In this document: piece by piece, positions 56,421 through 64,000 of the stretch | Numbering within the stretch: position 1 is the stretch's first letter | How the letters are laid out: every line of letters begins with the position of its first letter | Source of the DNA: Stenopsyche tienmushanensis | Taxonomy: Eukaryota > Arthropoda > Insecta > Trichoptera > Stenopsychidae | Assembly (NCBI GenBank): GCA_008973525.1 | Contig: WACJ01000386.1 | Span: 62,001-126,000 of the forward strand | DNA length: 64,000 nucleotides | Reading direction: 5' to 3' | Translations under genes and position numbers: made by a program | The notes under the pieces: generated by a model | Told to the model about the DNA's origin: nothing | Seen by the model: the letters and a program-made list of their open reading frames with translations, nothing else | Databases searched by the model: none

Positions 56421-58592
56421 GTGTTTGAAGAAGGGACCGCGAGCTCCTTAAATCTGTTTGATTTACTGGTCGGAGCGAGGGGTGCGACTTAAAAAATATC
56501 GCACGGCGAAGTAGCGATGCCGAACCGGAACTCGATTTATTTACGCTCGATCTCCGCCGATGCGAACTCGTTTTTCGATTTTAATGCACTTCCGGCACGA
56601 GCTTGTTGCATAACCTCACACGCAATGTCAAAATTCGTAACGACTCACCTGTCAATGCATAAACGGCGGCCATCCTACCAACTCAAATAATTGCCAGCGC
56701 AAAAAAACAACTCGTATCTGCATAATTTATTATTCAAAAAATAACAACATGCATATCGTACTAATTGGGATCAACCGATATATTTAAATCATTCCGTCAT
56801 TTTTTTAATCAAACATAATACAATTTACATATTCAATAATTTATCGAATAAATCTAATATGTAATATGCATTTCTTTCGTGATCGTGCAGGTTGTAAGCT
56901 AGAAAATCGCAACCTTCAGCGCTTTCGTGATTAAATTCGTTCATGAATAATTTGATCAAATTCATACGATTCAAATTAATTCCACAGATTTTATCAACGC
57001 AAATATATAATAAATATACGATTTATTTTTAAATTTTAATATTCAGTTTAAACGGCGCAACAGCCGGTGCAAATTTACCCGCATTGTATTGTTCGAATCC
57101 TCTTTTTATATTTATACCTGTCGTGTATTCAAGTCTTTCTTCATTCAAAGTCGACAAAATTTCTATTGTCGTATGAGAATATATATTTTAGTAGCCGAAC
57201 GTTAAGCTTTTGTGCGATAACTATGGTTTCTTTTATAAAATACGTAATTTATCGACGCTGCAGATCGCCACGCTATTTACCTGTATCCATATGTTTATGA
57301 ATGAATTGTTTGCCTTTTTTTTTGTACATTTCTCTTTTGTTATTTTTATCTAGAAATAACAATTGTGAGATGTCTGAGGGCGAATTTTTAAGTTGGCCCC
57401 GAGATGTCGAATTATTCTCAGGTATGGCAGATTTTACCTGGCGTGGCTGGGATGCGACCTAAGTAAACACAATCTATACGTTTCATTTTGAAAATATTTT
57501 TGTTGCCCCGGGTGCAAATCGAGTTTCGAATCCCATTTCGGAACCGCTCAATTAGCACTTTATAAATATTTATTTTAGCGAAAAAATTTAAAACCCCCCC
57601 TCCCGTTTTAAATTGAATTTCTTCATGCGATCGTATGTTCTAATGTTGTCGTTAGACAAAATCGTGCTGGATTCTAACGCCGAGTCTCGCAACGACGTCA
57701 TAATAATCTGACGTGCCATTTGCATTAACCCATTTAGGGCCGGCGTTGTGAAACAACAACGCCGTGCAAAGAAAGTTTCCTTGTTTTATTTAAGTATGCC
57801 ATATTTTATTATCTCTTCGATTTGCATCGATTATCTGCGCTCATTAATAATTCAATATCAATTGATACCATGATAAAATCATTGCTAATAGAGCGTTAAA
57901 TTCTAATTCATTATACATGTTGAGATTGTATTATCTCCATTGATTGTGGCATTATGACCAATTAATGGTAATTTGTGTGATAAGAATAAATGTCAGCAAA
58001 TAAAAATAAAATTTTTCGTCCGTATCGTGCGTCGAAATCTTTTACAGCGTAACTCTCCTACGCGTTGTCGTCGATGATTATTGGATTTAAGTTTGATTGT
58101 TTCAACTCGAGTAACGATTCCGCATGTGTCTAAATGTGCCCGAAGATCGTATCTCAAATATTTCACATGTCGTTGAGTTTTTTGTCGATCAAATGACATT
58201 TTGACAAGCATTGCAAAATTTATTTTTAATGGATACCTTCTGTAGTTTAAATGCGTCGAAACAAAGACAACGTTATGACGAAACGAAGCACTAAAAAACA
58301 TTTTTAATACATTGAAAATGTGCGACGGCTAAAAAATTATAGCTGACTCATTTTGAAGGAAACACTTTAAAGCACCTATTACCCAAGAACTTATTATATT
58401 TTTCTTTTATCGACTTGATCCTTATGAAAAATTATGCTGATTGTTTGTCAAAGCACCGCTTCCTTCACTTATTCATTTTTCAAAAACACCTCCATCTTGA
58501 TATTTTTAAGTATTGAAATGAAAAGTAACCCGAAGAAGCTATATCTGGATTACATTGTGGATAGTTTATTTAAAAGAGCCCGCATTCATGAA
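56421..58592. other. No gene recognised
   Basis: AT-rich except near 56.4-56.7 kb. Contains one TTAA terminus (57725, separate entry). Frames are short, including a 102-codon minus-strand frame at 57993-58301 with no domain. Confidence 0.4.
57725..57765. repeat. TTAA-type transposon terminus with subterminal palindrome
   Basis: TTAACCCATTTAGGGCCGGC is followed by a palindrome in which CGGCGTTGTG pairs with CAACAACGCCG. TTAACCC(T/A)TT plus a GTTGT-type hairpin is a common layout of piggyBac-like ends. The partner end was not found. Confidence 0.55.
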
Positions 58593-58999
58593 CAGAAAAT
58601 CTAATCCCGAACCAAAATTTCGATCCCGAGATTTTGAGATTGCATTAGATCATCCTGGGATCCCGGGATGACTGATAAAGTTCCTATCTGCTGAGATACG
58701 GACAAAAACACGTAAAATTCCCGATTTCCCCATACATTATTTATTTTCTTCGCTGCAAAAGAATATTTATATACTACATACTTTGATGTGATTTGTAATT
58801 ATATTACGGAGGAATACAAAAATTTTGAACCCCGTATCTATTATATTTCATATCGATATTCCCATTATTAGAGTCGAGGTGTAGTAAATACATCACCGGT
58901 AGGGAAAGGTTAATATAACAATTTGAAAAACATATATGTATATATAGATTAGACACCTAAAACTGTCCGGGATCTGGGATTCCGGGATTGGATTCCCCA
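58593..58999 (+). mobile_element. Non-autonomous hAT element (family E), copy 3, internally deleted
   Basis: Begins CAGAAAATCTAATCCCGAAC and ends CGGGATTGGATTCCCCA. It is flanked by TTCATGAA (58585-58592) and TTCGTGAA (59000-59007), an 8-bp duplication with one mismatch. The interior follows copy 1 (ACATCACCGGTAGGGAAAGG and others) but jumps from ATATAGATTAGACA straight to CCTAAAACTGTCCGGGAT. It therefore lacks about 180 bp present in copy 1. Confidence 0.88.
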
Positions 59000-59334
59000 T
59001 TCGTGAATAATAGTTTGGCAGATACGTCTTTTAGGTATCATAAGATATTTAGTCTAGTTTTTCCACTGCCTATATCTTCCACTATTCGGGGTATTTAGCG
59101 CATTTAATCTTAGATCACTAATGATTAGTCTCAAAAGCTACAAACTCGGAACGCATTCGATATGTATGCATGTTCCTGATTTTTTTCTGCTCCGCGCCTA
59201 ATATGTAGTTACAGTGTAACTCGAAAATATGATTAGTGATCTAGGGTTAAATCGCTTTCATTGTATTTTGATCATCTCACTCACCTCTATTAATCGATCA
59301 ATTGCTTACTCCAAAACATTACTTGGTGGGTACA

Positions 59335-59465
59335 AACAACCTATTCAAAACAATATTTCAACTGTCATAAAATGTACGTACGAGGACGATTCATTTTTAT
59401 ATAGTTCCCTTCGTTAGAAATACATTTATTCCATCGGATAGGAAGCTTCTTGATCCCGTTACTGA
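59335..59465 (+). repeat. Interspersed repeat block K, copy 3
   Basis: Matches 15978-16112 through TAGTTCCCTTCGTTAGAAAT, ACATTTATTCCATCGGATAG and GAAGCTTCTTGATCCCG. The upstream half is more diverged. Confidence 0.6.
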
Positions 59466-59559
59466 AGATAGAAGATGAGAATTAGCATCTCCCTGTTGCG
59501 CAACACGTAATTATTTGTTTTCTCATAAACGAAGGCGTAAAATCAAGTGACATTTTGAG

Positions 59560-59710
59560 GAGGGTATTAATATTCGTACAATTTTTTTTTGTACAATAAA
59601 ATTGATTTCTAAACTTTCTCGAAAAATCTGAAACATTTTCGAGAAATTACAATTCTGAATTTTTCAAATTTCTTGAGAAATTTTCGAGAAATAATTCGCG
59701 TCATTAACCA
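59560..59710 (-). repeat. Interspersed repeat G2, copy 2
   Basis: The reverse complement follows 10370-10520: GACGCGAATTATTTCTCG, TTTTTCGAGAAA, GTTTAGAAATCAATTTTATT, then a TTGTACGA-type end. Confidence 0.6.
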
Positions 59711-61358
59711 TCAACATGTATTCAGATATCCCTTTTGGATTTTACCTTCTTTTGTTATAACTGATTTACAAACTTGTGTAATTCGCTTATGACTTTCATA
59801 CTAAGGTAGAAAGGTAGGTTTATTGAATGTACATAAAATCAACATTTATTCATATATTCCAAAAAAAAGATAATTCATTACATTTGACTTAAAACGGTGT
59901 TGATACTTCAAAGATCTCGTTGATGCAATATGATAAAAATCTGATAACAGCAAAGCCTATGTATATAGGCCAAGCCATGTGTTATCAAGGCTTTTAAGGA
60001 ATCATTCATTCAATATGGCTTAATAAGGGGGCCTAATTATTCTTGCTGCACTGAAAAAAAGTTAAATGACGAAATAAAATCATAGCAGATATCCAAGAGT
60101 GTCCATTTAACACTTTGCTTGCGGGATTGGCTAGTAGGCTAGTGTAGATGTGTAAAAAACAGTATCGAGACACGAAATATATTAACGTAGTTTTTATCTT
60201 TAGCTTTTAACGTGTTGTATTTGCGAAGAAGACGTTACCTTCTTCCGCATTCAGTGATTGACAGCGAACGATGGTGATTTTCTGCTCCCGCAAGCAATGT
60301 GTTAAGTTAGCCAAGGCGAAGACAACAGATAATAATAAGTTGTTTGTGTATCAGCATTTGATTTCCAAAGGATATGTATTTGATGGATTTGAACGAGGAT
60401 GAACGGTTCAAAGTTTGCGTTTGAAGTGGAGTGTTCCTTTTTCGGTGACATAGTTGTGAGTGATGTCCCCGATGGAGGTCATCGCTTAGGAGTCGCGTTC
60501 TTTGGAAGCGCCGAGTCTTCTCACTCTACTTCCCATCTTTGAAAAGATGCTCATTCCGCATATTAATGAGTCAACTTTCAACCGTAAAAATAGCGAAGCC
60601 ACTGTCACACTTGGCCCGAACGCACTCCATTTTGTCCAAAAAGCCAAGGTTCTCATGCGGTAATGAGAAATCGTCCAAAAAGTAAGTGGAGCAAATTAAC
60701 ACACGCGAGTTTATGTTTGCGAAACCTGATCTTCCAGCTAACTGGATATTGTGCAAAGCGCAATAGAAGTGATGTTGACCGCCGATCGCCTCCGTGTCCG
60801 CCGACCTCATCCACCAAACTTTACAATGACGCTTTATGGCGTTATGAAAGCACGTGGGATTCTTCGATCGAACGAGAATGAGTGGCATCAGCGTTGCCCA
60901 ATTTGTTGCCGCTTCGTTGAGTTTTTCCGAGCTGTAACGTCTTATCGCCGAAACAAAGAAAAGTACGTCTGTCGGCTTACAAAACTTGCAACGCAGAATG
61001 ACGAACGCGTTTATCGGCCGGTCCTTTGCCAAACAGAGCGATTAGGCGCTGTTGTGTTAAGCAATAATCGAAATGAATGTCCCTTTCGCTTCGGGGCCAA
61101 GGGTCACTAAATAATTTGTCCTTAAATAGCTCGTTACTATTTCTGGTCACATAAACACGGATCCTTCTGGGACCGAATTTAATCTGCGGGAGTTAAGTCA
61201 AGAACGGTCACAATTGTGTCTATAAGTTATATAGTTTCTAATCTTAAATTATATCATTTTGGTTGCAGAGGGGATCTGGGACATTCAATTTACTACAAGT
61301 CGTTCAAAGGTCTAAGATCTGCAACAGTTTTGTGATTTTGTGCACACATTTTAATGTA
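59711..61358. other. Unique sequence; no gene recognised, one TTAA terminus at 60107
   Basis: TTAACACTTTGCTTGCGGG at 60107 resembles other TTAA ends in the window. About 60400-61110 is less AT-rich, with a 47-codon + frame from ATG 60399 (contains DVPDGGHRLGVAFFGS) and a 153-codon minus-strand frame that starts at a non-ATG codon. Neither shows a known domain. Both could be chance frames in a unique block. Confidence 0.4.
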
Positions 61359-61817
61359 TTAACTCTTTGCGTCCTATGTCGAGTCTGGCTCGACATTTTG
61401 TTTCTCCATTTTTTTCCCCCACTCAGATTTAAAATCATGTGATTTTATTTTGCGTATCGTGTTTAGGACAGTATTTGGAAGGGAATATTGGTTTTTATGA
61501 TCCTTCATAGTGTTTCGCCTATCTGCTAGAGATATAAAGGAAAGGGGCTGTTGCCCGGATAAAATCCTAAAACACAGGCAGTGACTCTTATTTGTGATCG
61601 AATTCCATCGACTGAGAAAGAGCATTCTTGCATGTTGAATTTGGAGAGGTAAAGAGTATCTTGCACGTTGAGTACGGAGTTTGTGAATGGGGAGACAGAG
61701 ACGGAGAGAGTGTCTTGCGTGCATCGTACGATTGTATAAATTGATAAGCCAAAATTATCGACGAAATAATGATAACATCTACGTAATTTTTAAATTAACT
61801 CACTACTCAAAGGGTTA
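61359..61817. mobile_element. TTAA MITE containing blocks B and A
   Basis: TTAA (61359-61362) is followed by CTCTTTGCGTCCTATG. ACTCACTACTCAAAGGG precedes TTAA (61814-61817), so the outer 9 bases are imperfect inverted repeats (CTCTTTGCG against CCCTTTGAG). Block B fills 61359-61575 (palindrome TGTCGAGTCTGGCTCGACA), then block A at 61585-61740. About 455 bp, non-coding. It links blocks B and A to one TTAA-type, probably piggyBac-derived, family. Confidence 0.75.
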
Positions 61818-62909
61818 AATGATCCCAATGTATGGCATTTGAAATAAAATTCGACATTTTATCGCACAATGGATAAAAACTCAAATGTCAAGGATATTTT
61901 AATATCTTCTGAAATGCTTAAAATTATTCAAGACGCCCGTCATTCAATGTTAATTATATTAATTCGATGCACGAGGAAGTAATGCTGGAAATATGACCTT
62001 CGATGGCGACTTTCAGCATTCTGTTTCATGATTTCATGCATTTATTTTTGAATTCAATTGCGTAAATTTCATACTAAAATCGAGGGTTTTAAAGCAATGA
62101 TAAATAACATACTCACAGTTCAATTCCGAGATTAACAGGAACCGGATTATGCAGATTCTGATTTCATGGTAAATTAACACGGCATCAATGAAAAGGCATG
62201 CGAATCTCCATTGTCATGCCTGAAAATAAATTCAGCCTTAAATTTCGGATGCATAATTGATTGAATTTGGGAGCATTGTGGCTAATTGGTCCTTCAGAAG
62301 AGAGCCTTGATGTTGTGGCCATGGCCGTCTGAAGATGGTGTTTGTTTAAAAAGCACGGTCGATGTTGCGGAACTCGACATTGTTTATACTCTGGCTCGAT
62401 ATGTCCCGTTTTAAAAGTGGCAGCGCTGAAACGGGGTCGAACCGCCTTTGTGCGAATCTCGTCTTGGCGCATTTGGAAATATGCAATTTTGATGCACTCT
62501 GATCGTTTCGCTTCGAGATTGAAATTTCACTTTTTTCGCTTTCATTATTTTTTGCCGAATTAATTTTCAAATGGTGAAAATGTGAGCCGATGGAGCGTAC
62601 AAATGTACACTTGGTCGATTCGAAAAAACACAGTGTTATTATTGCTATTGTATATAATTTAAATTTACAGTAATTCAATATATCTTTTGGCGTCATCAAT
62701 CATCGGATTAAAGACTCGTTTTTGTGTCGGATAATTAAATTGCGTCGAATACGTTGTTTCAGAGCTACATATCCGTTTTTATTAATCAATTATTCATTAT
62801 TTGTTAGCATGTTATTTTTGCTTGTGATTAATAACCCAATTGGAAATTTACGATAATGATTACCATTCCTCATAGTAGATTTCAGATTAGCCGACCTTAA
62901 TGAAATATA
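61818..62909. other. No gene recognised
   Basis: AT-rich. The overlapping frames on both strands at about 62185-62700 have no domain. Confidence 0.4.
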
Positions 62910-63060
62910 TAGTCAACCCTCTTATAGCGTCCACTTCGTTTGCAGCGTCTTTTACCTAATTAACGGATAAAATATGTAATTCGAATACGAACACGTAATC
63001 ATTTTGTATGGGTGTCTAACTTTCTATAGCGTAATCTCGATGCTATATAAAGATTGACTC
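62910..63060. mobile_element. pogo/Tigger-like TA MITE, copy 4 (longest)
   Basis: Begins TAGTCAACCCTCTTATAGCG and ends AAAGATTGACTC before TA. The interior holds CCACTTCGTTTGCAGCGTC (as in copy 2) and CATTTTGTATGGGTGTCTAA then CTTTCTATAGCG (as in copy 3, inverted). About 150 bp, non-coding. Confidence 0.8.
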
Positions 63061-63440
63061 TATTAACTATTAATACAACGATACTCTGATTTAGGGGTTG
63101 AAATGGGCATAATATCTCAACATAGCCGCTAATTATACGTTAAAGATGATCGTAAGCTATCCACTTCTTGTCTACGGTTACAAACTGCTCTTTCTTTCTT
63201 CAAATTGTTGGATAACCTACATTGATAATATGGTTGTATAAAAATTTAATCGTTGTCTACTGTGATGACTTGTCGTAGATCTGATTTAGTTAGTTATGTG
63301 ATCAATTCCTCATCGAAATTTCATGATTCTTCTGATCTTGGGGCATTTGTTACGCTGAAAAAATAGTGATCTTGCGAAAATAGAAGACAGAATTGCCGCG
63401 CAAAACCGTTATATTTATAATTTTCTTCTTTCGTGGTAGT

Positions 63441-63622
63441 TTAAATCCTTTGCGGTCCTATGTCGAATTTGATTCGACATCGATTTTATTCCGGTGGTTA
63501 TACTTACGATATTTTTTTCGTAATCATATTATATTTCTGTGGAAACTAACGGATATATATTTTTTTTTAAATGTCTTAAATATTTAGGGGGTAGAATTTT
63601 TTTAAGAACCGCAAAGAGTTAA
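63441..63622. mobile_element. TTAA MITE related to block B
   Basis: TTAA is followed by ATCCTTTGCGGTCC. GAACCGCAAAGAG precedes TTAA at 63619-63622, giving inverted repeats of about 13 bp with two mismatches. Just inside the left end is the palindrome TGTCGAATTTGATTCGACA, parallel to that of block B with different bases in the middle. 182 bp, non-coding. Confidence 0.82.
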
Positions 63623-63720
63623 AGGTAAAATGTTACACCACTCATGTTGCACTTAAAAAGTAAGAACCAAGAGTCGCGGTCAGTCAAGAATGTCAACAAA
63701 AAACTAAGGTGCAGAATTTT

Positions 63721-63830
63721 TGGGGTCGACTGATCGTCTTGGCCGTGAGAAGACGAAATCTTCTCGCCGGCTCCTCCGATTTCGTAGCTGTGGAATTTAT
63801 CTAAGTGTAATAATAAAGACCTGGAGCCAG
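63721..63830 (+). repeat. LTR hairpin/polyA fragment (family I), most diverged
   Basis: ACTGATCGTCTTGGCCGTGA then GAAGACGAAATCTTCTCGCC forms the family hairpin with a changed stem sequence. A polyA signal AATAAA follows at about 63812. No primer site. Confidence 0.5.
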
Positions 63831-64000
63831 AGGTATTTTTCTTTTCGTTTCAAAACAGGCATCAGTTTCGGTAATCACTTCTTCATTGGAACCAAATCTC
63901 TTTTTCTGGAGCATTTGTTTTAAAACTACAAACATATTGTAGCAGCTGGGAACTAAATCCAGAGAATATGTAGATGAGAAAGCAATTTAAAGTGCAATTC

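Noticed and set aside
60571..61032. 153-codon minus-strand frame
   Set aside because: It begins at a non-ATG codon. I recognise no domain, and composition shows no coding bias over the opposite strand.
1..64000. CRISPR arrays, bacterial operons, ribosome binding sites, rRNA or tRNA genes
   Set aside because: None seen by eye. Repeats are dispersed transposon copies, not regularly spaced, and GGTTCGAATCC-like words lack a tRNA fold. A tRNA scan would be decisive.
1..64000. A previously undescribed multi-gene defence or metabolic system
   Set aside because: No cluster of intact genes exists here. All recognised proteins are decayed transposases or reverse transcriptases, and the one host exon is isolated.

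Overview
The window looks like AT-rich nuclear DNA from an insect or other arthropod. Three things support this: no bacterial gene organisation, CpG-rich islands in an AT-rich background, and relics of mariner/Tc1, piggyBac, hAT, Harbinger, RTE-like and R1-like elements. The order cannot be fixed from the sequence. No intact transposase, polymerase or multi-exon gene was found.

The best host-gene evidence is a GC-rich exon at about 37.3-38.2 kb on the + strand. It encodes a Pro/Gln/Ala-rich protein start and ends at a consensus splice donor. A CpG-rich, promoter-like block lies 0.8 kb upstream. A second CpG-rich promoter-like patch sits near 56.2-56.4 kb without a gene attached. The rest is best read as intergenic or intronic sequence with unique blocks between old transposons.

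Layout. 0-8 kb: an LTR fragment, a mariner 3' end, a ZBED5-like hAT transposase relic abutted by a deleted RTE-like retrotransposon, then an imperfect palindrome of about 1 kb. 8-16 kb: mostly unique sequence, a hAT C-terminal relic and a 200-bp Harbinger-type MITE with TTA duplications. 16-24 kb: a non-autonomous hAT element with a perfect 8-bp target duplication, two inverted piggyBac copies keeping transposase C-termini (one inside a mariner), a Tc1 C-terminal relic and a mariner HTH relic. 25-34 kb: TTAA and TA MITEs, a 5'-truncated R1-like LINE with a 14-bp target duplication, and a Tc1 element that lost its catalytic centre. 34-45 kb: unique sequence with the CpG-rich exon and repeat-family copies. 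45-64 kb: LTR fragments with tRNA-Leu-type primer sites, pogo-like MITEs, another Tc1/mariner relic, more hAT copies and TTAA elements.

The transposon layer has internal logic. Three repeat blocks, called here B, A and C, keep one order and orientation and carry TTAA-type ends. They are probably deletion derivatives of one piggyBac-like family. Several TTAA families share an end plan: TTAA, a short terminal motif, then a palindrome. I found no evidence of a novel multi-gene system; the unusual material is structural (nested insertions, palindromes, conserved LTR hairpins).
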